Source: Mactra quadrangularis (taxonomy: Eukaryota > Mollusca > Bivalvia > Venerida > Mactridae). From it: a stretch of DNA of 64,000 nucleotides. The position numbers were made by a program, and so were the translations under genes. Each line of letters begins with the position of its first letter. Positions within the stretch are counted from its first letter, which is position 1. Below, piece after piece: positions 1 to 13,800 of the stretch. The DNA is taken from assembly GCA_025267735.1 (NCBI GenBank), contig CM046296.1, positions 18,564,464 to 18,628,463 on the forward strand, in the 5' to 3' direction. The notes under the pieces were generated by a model. That model made no database searches, had not been told where the DNA came from, and saw only the letters and a list, made by a program, of their open reading frames with translations.

Positions 1-1237
1 ACGTGCATGTGAGTCTGACCGTTATGTATATTGACAAAATTTGTCAGAGCGTGTCATCTTTTGTCGTTATACATAATACACATGTCAACGTTATCGAATA
101 AACTTTATCACGTTGCCGATGGCAACATAACTAAGCAGTCCCTTTTTGATCGAGAGAGCCAATCATAGCAGTTAATTTAGACACACCTTCCGCGGTTTGC
201 TAATCGATAATGCACATAAAAGTTAAACGATAATTTTATCTTGTGTATTTCGCACCTACGAATATTACCTATTACTAAGCGGTCACCGCGGTCATGGTAT
301 ATTGACGTAATTGCAATGACCCGTGTCTTATAAATACAAAGGAAATCGCTGCATTATTTTATCAATTAGTCGTGACAGGCTCTAAAATCAATAATTAGCT
401 ATCTTATAGCTGTTAGCGTGTATAATCAACTGAGTGACACGTATTATAATCTGATCATTATGTTTTACGTAATAAACAATGAACAATTTAACCTCTATCC
501 GGTCTTGTTTAAAACCAATACTGACCATACAATCTTCGTAAGAGGGATGAATTATTGCCAAAACATTTTATGTGACGGAAAATAATATTAGTCTGATATA
601 GAACATGTTTATTGCATGTGGAGATGTACTTTTGGAAAAGTACGATCATCCGAAACTATTTGTTCGTAAGGAAATAATTTTCATAATTAATATTTTTAAA
701 CAAAGAAAGGTCAAAATTGAGGACGTTAAAATGCATTTTCCGAAAATAGGCTGCGTTCTACATTCGAATTATTTAAACGAGGCCAACAATGATACACAGT
801 TTTCAAAGCACTAGTTATTAATTTATTTGTTGGTTAATAAGACTTTTATCACATTTCAGACATATGAACTGCGTAAATTTCACAGTTTCATTTTCGTATT
901 TTTTTAACTATTACGGCATTTAGTCTGAACGACTAAATTACCGATTTTTTTTCTCAACTTGGTCGTACATATATCAGCAAGTATTAAGTTTTTATCTATT
1001 CAACAGAAATAAAGAATATTACCCAGAATGAAAATAATTTACTGTCTATTGCGTGACCTTGTCTTGTAAAGCATAAAACAAGCATACAAATCCAATTAAA
1101 ACAACTCTTTTTCATTAAAACTATCTCCAGACCCTCCCCCCCTCTCAATGCCAAACCCCCTCTTAAGTGGTCACCCCGCTTAAGCAGCCAATTTGGCTGT
1201 TTCCCTTGGCTGGCTGCTTAAGAGGGGTTGGACTGTA
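1..1237. mobile_element. Probable DNA-transposon-derived sequence, right end visible
   Basis: Intron sequence upstream of the first exon. It ends near 1237 with a GGTTGGACTGTA terminus whose reverse complement (TACAGTCCAACC) resembles the TACAGTCAAACCTG end of the element at 33852-34776. A small hairpin (arms CTTAAGCAGCC at 1179-1189 and its complement at 1212-1222) sits just inside. The rest has GGTCACCG and GACCGTTAT motifs like those inside the 33.9 kb element. The left end would lie outside the window. No coding exon was seen; the 69-residue reading frame at 605-814 has no recognisable domain. Confidence 0.35.
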
Positions 1238-1656
1238 CTTCCTAATTCTGGCCTGCTTGAAGCACTGTCTGTTTAGTGTTTATAGTTAGTCTATCTTTCA
1301 CATTATTTAAACTGTACGTCTGAATAAAAAGCAGCTTGGAACCTATCTTGATGTCAAGTTACACAGAAATTGAATGATTTTATTCCATAATTAAATGAAT
1401 GAATATTCTGTTTCTTTCATGCTTTAGTCTGTGTTTAATTAGAGATATATATTGCACTAATATAATGTCACATAATTACTCCTCCAAGATTACATAATTT
1501 ATTTTTTAAGAAATGACATTTTGATATTATTTTTTCACTACAAAGAAATATGAGATGTTATATTTTCATTGTATATTTTCATTGAATAGCACCACTTATC
1601 AATGCAAAGCATGAAGATAATCCATATGAAATCAACTTGTTATATTGATATTGTAG
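1238..1656. other. Intron sequence, nothing recognised
   Basis: AT-rich sequence leading to the 3' splice site at 1655-1656. I see no EGF or TB signature on either strand. Confidence 0.6.
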
Positions 1657-1803
1657 ATACAAGAAAGTCAAGTTGTTATTTAGAATATAAACGGGGACAA
1701 TGTTCTATGGGATTAGATGATTTATATACAAGAACAAAATGTTGTTGTACATTAGGTAAAGCTTGGAGTCAACAATGTGAACCATGTCCTTCTCCTGGAA
1801 CAG
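1657..1803 (+). CDS. FBN: Fibrillin exon: TB domain (FBN1 TB3 position)
   Basis: Acceptor TTGTAG, donor ACAG|GTAATA. Encodes Cys 1-7 of an 8-cysteine domain, with the diagnostic CCC triplet ([11 protein letters not shown]) and CEPCP. Cys 8 is in the next exon (EALC). In fibrillins and LTBPs these domains form compact hinges between EGF rods; in LTBPs one of them binds TGF-beta propeptide. Confidence 0.93.
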
Positions 1804-4800
1804 GTAATATAGAATTATTATAATTATAATACACTTTTATTATACCCCCGCTTCGAAGAAGAGGGGGGTATACTGTTTTACCCTTGTCCGTGCGTGCGTC
1901 CGTCCGTTACAAAATTTCCGTCGCAGTTTTCTCAGCAACTATAACATGCAGCAGCCTAATACTTTGCATATTGCTTCATCCCATAGTCCCATGTGGTGTA
2001 AAGCGATTTCATGCTCCTTGCTCATCTACTTCCTGTTTGTCGCATATTTTTAGATTTTTGCGGGGGTATCACTAGTGAGCATTAGCTCACAGATTTACTT
2101 GTTTCTTACTTATTCATTCAGGACATTTTTTGAATGATTACAAGCATCCATGAATTTGGTCATTTTATTGTCATTTTATCATCAAGTGATAAGCCTGGTT
2201 GTGCATACATGAATATGTGATGACTGCCATGACAAAACTAAAATTTTTGAAAGTGCCATGTAGCAGGAAAAAGCAAAACTAACAAACCATACTATAAGAT
2301 ATATATAGTAATTTTTGTATGTTTCTGATATATGTGTGCTGACATATGTAAGAGCAGTGGTCCAGTGTTAGGACGCTTGTTTAAGGATAATGAGTTCCTA
2401 ATTTCACTAAGGGCACTGCTTATTTCCTTTAACTGGCAATGTTTCTACTGTTGTTCCCTTCTATCCAGATGTAAATGAATACTGTGGGAGATCTCCAGCC
2501 TGAAGATTATTTCAATTATCTGTACAAATATTGTAAAGTCAGCAGAACATGTGCATGGAAGCAGACTTTAAATGAAAACTTAACTTGTGCCTACAAGTGA
2601 ATATTTGAGTGTTAATTTTGATATGTCTAAACTTTGAAACTTTATATTTCAGATGAGTTTGAAGCATTATGTAAGAGTGGTGATCAAATCAGAGATGTCA
2701 ATGAATGTAGAGAATTTCCTGATATATGTAAGAATGGACAATGTAGAAATACTGCTGGTAGTTTCACATGTGTGTGTGATCCTGGATATGCTTTAGATTC
2801 TAGAGGGGTTAATTGTACAGGTAAGTTCATTGATGGTACAGTTATGGTTTACTTTTAGAACCATAAAGAAATCATGTTCTTTATAGTGGAATGGTCTTAG
2901 TATATATATTTAGACCTTTTTATACCCCTGCTTCGAAGAAGAGGGGGGTATACTGTTTTACCCTTGTCCGTGCGTCCGTACGTTACAAAATTTCCGTCGC
3001 AGTTTTCTCAGCAACTATAACATGCAGCAGCCTAATACTTTGCATATTGCTTCATCCCATAGTCCCATGTGGTGTAAAGCGATTTCATACTCCTTGCTCA
3101 TCTACTTCCTGTTTGTCGCATATTTTTAGATTTTTGCGGGGGTATCACTAGTGAGCATTAGCTCACAGATTTACTTGTTCTTCTTAAATTATGCATTTGG
3201 AACTTTGATATTGTCAAAAAATGCATGATTTTGCAATAACCAAAGTGGTCTTTATCAGGAAAGTGTACAGTATATCCTGTGTAGAGCGAATACAGAATAA
3301 ATCCTCTGCACTACAACAGCTTTTAATATTTCTCTTAGGCTTTATTTAATTGAATTTAACCTCTGCATAGCAACAACCTCTGAAAAGTGAAACACTTTAG
3401 TTCCTTCCAGTGGGTGTTGTTCAAGAGTGGTTGTACTGTACATGTATCTGATGTAATCAATGTTAGAATTTTTAATTGATTTGGTCATTGTATTGTTATG
3501 CAATAGCATTCAATGGTTTCTTGTGAAACTTGGTATTGTATTCTTATTTCAACTAGAAGGAATTTCACATTGTCTAAGCTATATTATCACTGTCCTGCTA
3601 CCTGGGATACTAATTAAAGTAAGGTTTGTCATTTCATAATGGGACATATTAAGAATTGAGTGAAACATTATTGTTGCTCCCTTTATTTTCAAATGGAGTA
3701 ACAATAGTGTTTCATTCAGCATTTGATATGTAATACAAATGCATTGCAGTAAGGGAAATAAATCTGGGTCTTCAAATGTTATCTCCCCTAGCAATGTGTA
3801 AATGTTTCAGTCATGGATAAGTTCTTTTCAAATTACGTTTACTATCGTCAAAATTCATTTAACAGTGATTATGAGGGCAGTATATAAAAGAAATGAGATA
3901 ATCTAGAAGGATTTCCAATTTAATTTAAAATCAATAGTAAGGCCGTTTATAATATGGGTGCCAGATTATTGTTGGTGAGCCAGTAATGTGAGAATGGTGA
4001 TGTTATATATTTATAGATATAGATGAATGTAGAATATCAGCAGCTATATGTGCTAATGGTAGATGTGAGAATACACCTGGTGCATTTAGATGTGTTTGTG
4101 ATGATGGTTATGAACCTGTCATGAGGGAACAAATGTGTATGGGTAAGTTAATGATACTAATCTAATATATGTCATAAAATCAGATTAAAAACCCAATCTA
4201 AAATTATCTGCTTGCACACTCACTTATTTTGGATCTCGCTACTTCATATTATGGGTCACATTCAGCTGACTTTTGCTCTTTTAATATTCTTGATGTGATG
4301 AAATCATTGTAATAATAGACTTGTTTACATGGTCTATGTGACGTAATTTGTAAAGAACCTTTCAATATCACTACCATAAAACTCTCAAATCTCAGTAAGA
4401 TGTAAATATGTACTGTGAGGGATTAACTGCCTGAAGATGATTTTAATGATCAGAGGTTATCATACAGAATTGTCAAGTCTGCTGAACATGTATTTGGAAG
4501 CAGACTTTAAACTGCATTTTAATTTCTTTACTTCTGTTTATAAAATACTATATAGTACAACTTTTGATGAAAACAGGTGGTCAGACTGTCAATCATACAG
4601 GCCCCTGTAGTGGTTTATCATAAGTTTATTTGTTCTTCTGGTGACAGATCTAACATATAAACTTAATGTTTCAGATATCAATGAATGTGAACAGAGAGAA
4701 GTAATGTGTCGTGGAGGTAAATGTGTGAACACAGAAGGATCTTATCAATGTGAATGTCCTCCTGGTTTAGAACTTAAAGTGGCTGAGAATGGTGGTTATA

Positions 4801-7800
4801 AATGTGTTGGTAAGATTTTCATGTTAATTTTGTTTTAATTTGACTATCTTATTAGTGTAAACTGGTTAAAATCCATTTTCTGAACTGGGATTGATCCCAT
4901 AACATTTTGAATTGTGAGCACACTACCTGGTTGCTTTGAAATCTAGCATGATGGAAAGATATTACTTGCTTGCACAACTCAGCAGTGGTTTTCATTAATA
5001 CACATGTTACAATTGAATATATGAACAAAATTTGAGCTATCTCTTGGGCATATGTGGCTTCACTTGACTACTTATTTTATCACTGTCTTTTCTTTAGGAT
5101 ATTAAAAGGGTTGTCTGAACAGATTACTTTAGCAGCTAGCACTCTATCTCATTTGCTGAATTTTGGTTGCCCAAAAGAATTTTGGGTTGCCCTTACTGAA
5201 AAGTGGTTGTCCTGAGCAACCAGGCACCCACTAATTTGGTAGACTGCAGAGAGGATTTTGCCAAGATCACAAGAAGAAAAATGACAATTTAAATTTCCAC
5301 AACCCTATTTAGTACCAACTTACAATTTATTGTTATATTTTGCTAACATTTTAGTTGTTTTAGTGAACTATTCTATTGATTCAGAACTGTTACACATAGT
5401 ATTGTTTAACCGTAGTAGAACCTTAATGGTAAACCGTAGTTGAAGCTTTACAGTTTCAGTTTCAGTTTATTGTGTAAAAATCGACATTTACATGTCTTTG
5501 ACACAAAACATATATACAATCATATAATACAAATGAAACAAATACAAAGAAAAGACATACCAGAAAAGAAAGATGTACAAAAAAAGATAATCAGCATGGA
5601 ATAGACATTAGATCATACATAATACATTTACATAATAAGCCCACAAATACACATGTTTGACCATAAATACATATGACAATTACATTAATAGCACACAAAT
5701 GCACCTAGATAAAATCAAATTAAATCCTACATACATACAACTTTACATGATAAACTGTATGTAGCGGACCTATTATTGATATAATATTATATTTTACAGA
5801 TATAGATGAATGTTCATCAAGCAGTAGTATATGTTCTAATGGTTACTGTGAGAATACATTAGGTGGTTACCAATGTAGATGTAATCAAGGTTTTCAACCA
5901 AATAATGATAGAACTTCTTGTATAGGTAATGTCAGTACTTTGATTTCATTCTTCAATGCATGAACCATTTAAATTTCCAACTTTGGACACCAACAGTTAT
6001 GAACTTTAGTTTTTCATTTGCCAGTTTAAGAATAAAACATACATATATGTCTTGAGTTCTTTGTTTGCTATATTTTTAGACCCTTGGCTTTTAAAAAAAA
6101 TCTGCAATCAGGTCTTTGGCACAGTAAGCTACATGCATAATTTTGGAATCTAGTATTCTGCTGGTGGGAGCCTCATCTGGGGTGATTGTACCCTTCTATT
6201 TGACAATCATGTTGATTTTTCTCCGCTAGTAAGGTATACGAAGAAGTCAATTACCCTGTGGAAGGGTAGGTAAGTACTGGTTAAGGCAAAGGTGCAGGAA
6301 AGCTGGGTTTGGTGAGGTGACTGCAGTAAAATGATTATAATTTGTGTTGACAGGGTGTTAAACCCAATTAAAAAAGAAAGAACATGTTGCAGTTGTAATT
6401 TTTTTATCTCTTTAATTAGACCCACAATCTCACTTACTACATGTTTTAATGTCTTATTTCAGATGCTAATGAATGTGCCACTAACAATGGAGGATGTCAA
6501 TCTATTTGTGTAAATGCTCCTGGAAGTTTCTCATGTGGTTGTGAAATTGGATATGTTCTTCAACCTGATGGACGATCTTGTCTAGGTAGGTCATTTTATC
6601 AAGGTTTATAATGATTGTAAAACTAGCCAGCTATCTCATTCTGTTTCATGAAATGGATTTATGCATTTTTAGAGATTGATGTCAAATCTGGACTTAGGTT
6701 TGCATTTAATTTTGCAATGCTGTGTCCAGTATAATGTCAGATTATTGAAAACATGTGAGCAATGTATTTAACACTGTACATAATGGAACTGAAGCAGTAT
6801 CACTTTACAATGCTAGTGGGACAATAAATGTAAAACTTGATTCAGAGTAAAAAGTGAAAAAAATAGGCTAATGCTACAGTCCCATAAACATAAAAATAGT
6901 TGCAAGGGCACCGTACGGGCGCCGTGCTATCAAGCTCTGTAAGGACCTGTATGAACTCTTGCGTACCCTAACGTTTTTTACCAGGGTCCAAGAGATGAGC
7001 CCAGGATACATGTATCAGTTTCAAAGTCAAATCGTGAACAAAATCGTGACCGAGTATGGATTAAATTTGCATAATCTTCCAGCTACGGCTCTGTATGGTT
7101 GTGTTGTTTTGTGCCATGTGCGTACCGTCACCTTAATACGCAAGGCTTCCCATGGCCTACCGCTGTCTGCACATATGGGTCCGCAACAAGCCACGATTTT
7201 ATGGGACTGAGGCATTACCTTAGCATTTGTTCAAGATGAGTTACTGTGATTTGTCTGTATTTTTTTCCTGTTTTAGTGATTATTCTAGAACTCAAAAAGG
7301 AATGAAAGGTTTAAAAGGACAAGGCTTATCAGAGCTTTGATAATTCATTGTAACTATTTCTGTGTTTGGAGAAGCAAGAAATGACTGGGAGTAGATGGAA
7401 AGGGCATGGTGCAGTGCCTTGTGAGTCTGACTCACTAGTATAAATGCTAGAATGTTCACTTAGTCTATATCATTACTGTAAATATTTGATTGCTATGATG
7501 TTTTTAAACAAGAAGTGGCAGGGAGGAGTGGGAAAGGACATGTTGCAGTACCCCACTAGTCTGCATTCACTATAGTAGCACAAATATTGACTACAATCAT
7601 TACTAAAAATATTTGATTGCTATGATGTTTATATATTATTTTACATAGATTATAATGAATGTAAAGAAGACAGTGAGATATGTAATGGTGGTAAATGTAC
7701 TAATGTACCTGGTGGTTATAGATGTACATGTATTGGTGGTCTTAGACCTTCACAAGATATGAAACAATGTATTGGTTAGTACAATATTTTATACTCTTAC

Positions 7801-10800
7801 TAAGATGAATGGTGTGGATGAATAGACTTAATAGTTCACTCAAATTTATCTTTTATTTAACTTAACTTGTTTTCCAGCCATTTTTCATGAACTGCTTATT
7901 CAATAAAGTCGCCCTATTAGAACCATGAAAAAATAAGGTCTTAATTGTGAATCGGTCGAAATATAGAGATCTATACCATGATGATTGTAATCATGTTCCA
8001 TAACATATTTTGTAAGATATTTTTGTAAACTCAACAACAAACAGTACTATAACAAAAAATATAGAAAATTAAAAGCATTTCAAAATAAACAGATAATTTT
8101 TTTCAATACAACCTAAAATTACACCTTGAAAATGTAAATGTCTCCAAATTTTGTTGAGCACTGTATATATCAGCCAGTGTCACATAGTGATGCTACAGAG
8201 AGGTTTCTAGTTTGTAATATTTCTACTATATTTTATATTACAGATGTTGATGAATGTTATGAGAATAATCGTCTATGTGAGAATGGTAACTGTGTTAATA
8301 CACATGGTTCATATCATTGTTCTTGTAATAATGGTTTTGAAACCTTACCAGGAGGCAATAGATGTGTTGGTTTGTATATACTAGAGTTCTTTAAACTTCT
8401 TAATATTCTTGATTTCACTTTCATCATTAATATCATTCTCAACTTGTTTTTGCCATGGTGAGAGAAATGTTTTCATGTGAACACCTTTGGAAATTGGAAT
8501 TGGAAAGATGTGCATTAGGGCATTGGTGAAGACAACTCCCTAAATCTTCTTCTACATGGTCAGAATGTCTTTGCCATAGGTCTAAGGTTGAATGAGTTCC
8601 ACAACAAAGTTTACAACTTGAATTAACATTAGTATGGCTAGTTAAAATACTAACAATACAATAAAAACTCCTTATAATGAACCTACATGTAGTCTGGACA
8701 GGGCAAAAAGTCTGATTTTCAGAGGTTCCGATTTTAGAGGTATTTTTCACTGAATTTTATAGGGAAAAGAACATGACTTAATAAAATTGTCCAATTTTGG
8801 TAGATTCCAGTGTTCAGAGCATTAGGGTTTTACTGTACTTGTACATTATAATGCTAAAATTGATTTATATGCATTTTAGTCAGTAAGTCAAATTTAGTGC
8901 CATTAGGGATAAGGTGTTTATTTGGGCATGTATAATGATATAGAGAATATTAGGTTTGTGCCAATCTGTATCTAGTTTATCCGGCAAGTTGGAGAAAGGT
9001 TTATTCGGCGAGGCTTGCCGAGTCGAATAAACCTTTTGGAGACGAGCCGGATAAACTAAGTACAGATTGACACTAACCTAATATTCTATTTATCCTACTC
9101 GCATTTGCTTGAATGACTAATTTAAAATCCGAAAATTCTGCGTTTAACATGCTTTAAATTCAGATCATGGCCAAATTGTTCAAAGCGCAGTAATTGTGTA
9201 AAACGGTCTTTTAACTGTTTGCGCGTCAAGAAATAATTCCGATGATTGACTCCATTATGTATTAGTAAAGGTAATATTTTAAATGAAAGAAGCGAAAATA
9301 CTAAATAAACTCGGTTTAGAAATAAACAAGGAAAAAATCATTTTTTGACGAATAAATCACTTGCGAATTTTCCGAGGACGAATCAGTTTTTATGACGTCA
9401 TGTAAGCGAAGTTTGTTGTCAACATGGCGGTCGTATTTAGGAGCGTTTGTAGGATTCGTCATTTGACGCGTTTACTATTATTTATCATGGATTTAACCAA
9501 TATTATCAGGATAATTTGTTATTCAAACTTTAAATAGACGATAGGATATATGGATGAAAGGATTATTAAGGGAAATACACTCGCAGCAAGCCAGCGACGC
9601 TGAAAGATGTCAACCATTTTCAGAAAATGGCCAGGACGGTCTGTGTCGTGTATGGCGATGATGATTTTTGAAGCCAGTTTCATTATATTAAATTTATGCA
9701 TGGCTTGGATTTGGTAAAACAATAGTCAACCAATGTATTTACTGTATAATGGCTGGATATTCGTCAAAATATACACAGAAAGGAATTCATTGCAAATTTT
9801 GGAGTTTGGCACTGTACAGCGTCAACGATTGAGTTTTCGTAAAATTTGAATGATGAAGTAAGTGATTTAATTAAAGATTTAAATTGAAATTGTTTGTAAA
9901 AGCCCGTATTTGATTATTTTGTGTAAATGTATTTGTTAAGTTGTCGTTAAAAGAATGAAACGCGGCCGCTTTTGATGCCCAATGTTATGATTATGTAGAA
10001 AAGTAGTCTGTCAATGCGTAGTCACGTGACTGCCGAATAAAGCAACGCTGCCGAATAAAGATAGGTTTATTTGGTCAATAGGTTTTCCTTCTAAAAGATC
10101 ACTTTGGGGTAGGATAAATAATTTTAATTGGTTATGTTTCAGACATTGATGAGTGTACATCAGGACAAGATTTATGTGATTCTAATGCTAATTGTTTTAA
10201 TTTACCTGGAACATATAGATGTGAATGTCTACATGGTTTTGAAGGAGATGGTTTTACTTGTAGAGGTATGATATATTTTCTTTGTAAATTAGCTAAGAAA
10301 TTCAATCCAAAACCAGCCTTCAGATAACAGGGTACATTTCGTATGGAAAAAGAATCAAGAAATTACATTAATATCTGAAAACCCTGGTTGAGGCCTGAAA
10401 AAAAATGCCATTTTGAATTATTTTGATCATGTGTAATGCCACTCTATGGTAGTCAACAACATGTTAGTAGTTGTTATTTGATGAAAAAATAAAGGTGAAA
10501 ATATAAAATCTTATATTTTCATTGTAATGAAAATATATATTATATATATAGTCAATATGATATTGCCTTTAAAGGTAAGCAACATCAACTAAGAGGGGAA
10601 ATGACATCCTGTTAAACATAAGTAAAATTATATCTTATGAAACACTGAAAAAATATGGAAAATCAGAGGACTCATAAATTTTGAAATAAGTTTTTTTTAC
10701 TTCTACTCATGAGCTCAGAAAATGATATTATCACTCATGGCTACAGCTCTCATGATAATATGTTTTATGAGCTCACTCAGTGAAATAAAAATTGTTCTTA

Positions 10801-13800
10801 CACCAAAATCGACAAATATATTCATCATAGATAGGTAGAATTATTCAGTTAACAAATTTACAATATACATGAAACATTCCACCAAACATGATTAAAACAA
10901 TAAATATGATACATCATGAAAAGCAAAGATCTATGTCAAAGTACACCAATAACCTGGATAACACAAAAAAGGGAGCCCCTTTTTCCATTGTTGAATATTG
11001 TTGATATATTGAATGTATTTGATTCAAAACTGAAGTGAAAGAAAGTTTGTATACACTAAATATAGAGACTTGTTTAATTTTTAGCCGGATTTTTCAACAA
11101 AAAAATTTGGCTAAGTTTGGCGAAACACGGGTGGTCGGTTGGGCAGGTGTTTGTTGTCGTTAACAATTGCATTAAAGTTTTCAATCTCGCATATATCTCT
11201 GCTAATTATTATCAGATCTTTATGAAACTTCATACAATGATAACATACAATGTGATGAATAGAATTAGACAGTAACCCGAACTCTACCTGGCTTTATTAC
11301 GGATTATTTCCCTTTGTACTTTTTGTGTTAAAGTTTTTAAATCCAGATTTAATGCGGTTTCCACATTACATTTCTTGTCTCCTATATTACATTATAGATA
11401 TAAATGAATGTCGTCGTGATGGTATGTGTGCACCTGATGCTGTATGTATCAATAAAGATGGTAGCTATGCCTGTATATGTAATGATGGATTCGCTGGAGA
11501 TGGATTCGTTTGTGATGGTATAACATATATTATTATTTTTGTTGTAGTGTTTCAGTTGTGAATTACATGATTCTTGACAAAGTTTTTTTTGCTAAAAAAG
11601 GGAAATTTTCTCACTGTCCAACCTGTGAAGAGTCAAATTTTGACTGAAAAATTTTCTACTCCACTTTTTGCCTAAAATATACCAGGATGTGTGTATTTAA
11701 GGTTACTTTACCATCTGTAATTGATTTGACAGCTGAAACTTGTATTACAGAGGCAGAAAATAAAAACTCTCCAATAATTTTTTAAAAAAGCATTGATCTT
11801 CAAAAATCTATTTTCTTGCACCCCCAATTCAGTCTGGCTTATATCACCCTTTCTGATCCAAAGAAAATTATTGAGATTTTCATGAATCGGTGAAAGATAC
11901 TATACGCACATCATAAGGAAACAGGAAATTATTTTTGATGAATATCAAATAAAAATGCATGTCACTTATACATGTAAAGCAAAAAATAAATTGTAAAATA
12001 TTCTATTGTGCATAACGCAGTTCACTGATTATGATTCCATATTGCTAAAATGAGAGATTGTAATGATGTTATTGTTATATTTGTAGATGTTGATGAATGT
12101 AGCATAGATTCAAGGTTATGTGAGAATGGACAATGTTATAATTACCCTGGTAGTTTTAGATGTGTTTGTAAAATGGGATTTGCTGCATCTGAAGATGAAA
12201 AAGAATGTGAAGGTATGTGTAATAGGAGGAGAAAATATCAAAGTTTGGATGTTGGGCTTAATGTTGTCATCTTCTGATTGGTTTTTTTTGGAGGGGTACA
12301 AATTTATATTACACTTTTAAGCTACAGTTCCATAAACATAAAAATAGCCGTGAGGGCACCGTACACTTGCGTACCCGTATGAATGGTTACGTTTTTACCA
12401 GGGTCCAAAAGATGAGTCCTGGATACATGTATCAGTTTCAAAGTCAAATCATGAACACAATCGTGGCCGAGTATGGATAAACATGTATATCTTCAAGCTA
12501 TGGCTCCATACCATACGGGTGTGTTGTTTTGTGCCCTGTGCGTACCCTCACCTTTATACGCAAGGCTTCCCACTGCCTATGGCTGTCTGCACATACGGGT
12601 CCGCAACAAGCCATGATTTTATGGGACTGAGGCATTTAGGCTGCAACTATTCGATTAGATACATCAAAATCTTTTGCAACTGCGCCAATTCAATTTTGAT
12701 TTGGAATGTGGGATTTCAATTTGATACTGACCTTTAAACTTGTCTATACAAGTCATAAGTATTTAAGTCTTTTAGGTACAATGATGAACTAGTGATAAAA
12801 AATTCTGCATGAAAATTTGTTTGCTTTATTTATCTTGTTCTAAAATAAATGTTAGAAATTTCAGTAACAATTTTGTTCTATCAACATAAGTTAGTTTTAA
12901 GCTCAAATGAATGTATTACTGTACATTTTGAATAAAATATACTACTAAATGATTTGAATTGAAAAAAATCAAATTGAAAGAAAAAAAATCGACTCGCATC
13001 AAATCGACATTCAAGTTAATTGTTGAAGCCCTAATTGACATCATTTGGTTGTGATATTAAATAAGTTATAAATACTAGATGGGAGCCCGTGCAAGCACGG
13101 GCTTTAGGTAATGACAGTTCTCGAAACTGTTCTTCGAAACAGGCATGTTTTAAAGCCATATGAAACTTGATCATAAGAGATTGCAAAATATTTGTAGGAA
13201 GTTTGAAATTGATAATTGTGTAGTATCGGAGATATGATTTGCAAGTATAAGTTTAATCTGGATTTGTCAAGTTCTAAAAGGACTGAACACTGTGAAAATG
13301 TATTTCCTGGAGCAAGAAATTTACCTACAATTGTTCCACTCCACCCAGGTATTAATAGGTACTGTGAGGGATCACCTGCTGGAAGGAGATTTCAATGATC
13401 AGGGGTTATTGTGCAAATTTGTGAAGTTGGGTGAATTTGTACATAGAGGCAAACTTTAAACCACTTGTTGACTTTTTAAGTTAATAATATTATTAAACTT
13501 CAGATATCAATGAATGTGAAGTATTTGCTGAACTTTGTAGTAATGGACAATGTGAAAATTTACCTGGTAAATTTAGATGTAATTGTAATAAAGGTTTTGA
13601 ATTAGATAACAGTGGTGGAAACTGTACAGGTTTGTTTATTTATTGTATTTTGATGGAGGTATAAAATGGACGGTACTTGTGGTCTTCAAGCTTGCTTTTA
13701 TAGCAGGATGGTAGAGTGTCTGCTTACAACTGGGAAGGCTGTTGGTTGAATCTTGGCTCAGACCAAGGATTTTTATAGGGTTACAAATTGCACCAAATGA

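Noticed and set aside
605..814. 69-codon frame upstream of the first exon
   Set aside because: No cysteine pattern, no splice fit with the phase-1 TB exon, and AT-rich random-looking composition.
1884..2075. Small proteins repeated at 1884, 2891, 23.4 kb and 44.5 kb
   Set aside because: These are frames inside element A copies. They differ by frameshifting microsatellites and have no constraint.
6959..7210. 83-codon + and 62-codon - frames
   Set aside because: Both lie inside TIR element B and overlap each other on opposite strands; the second copy breaks them.
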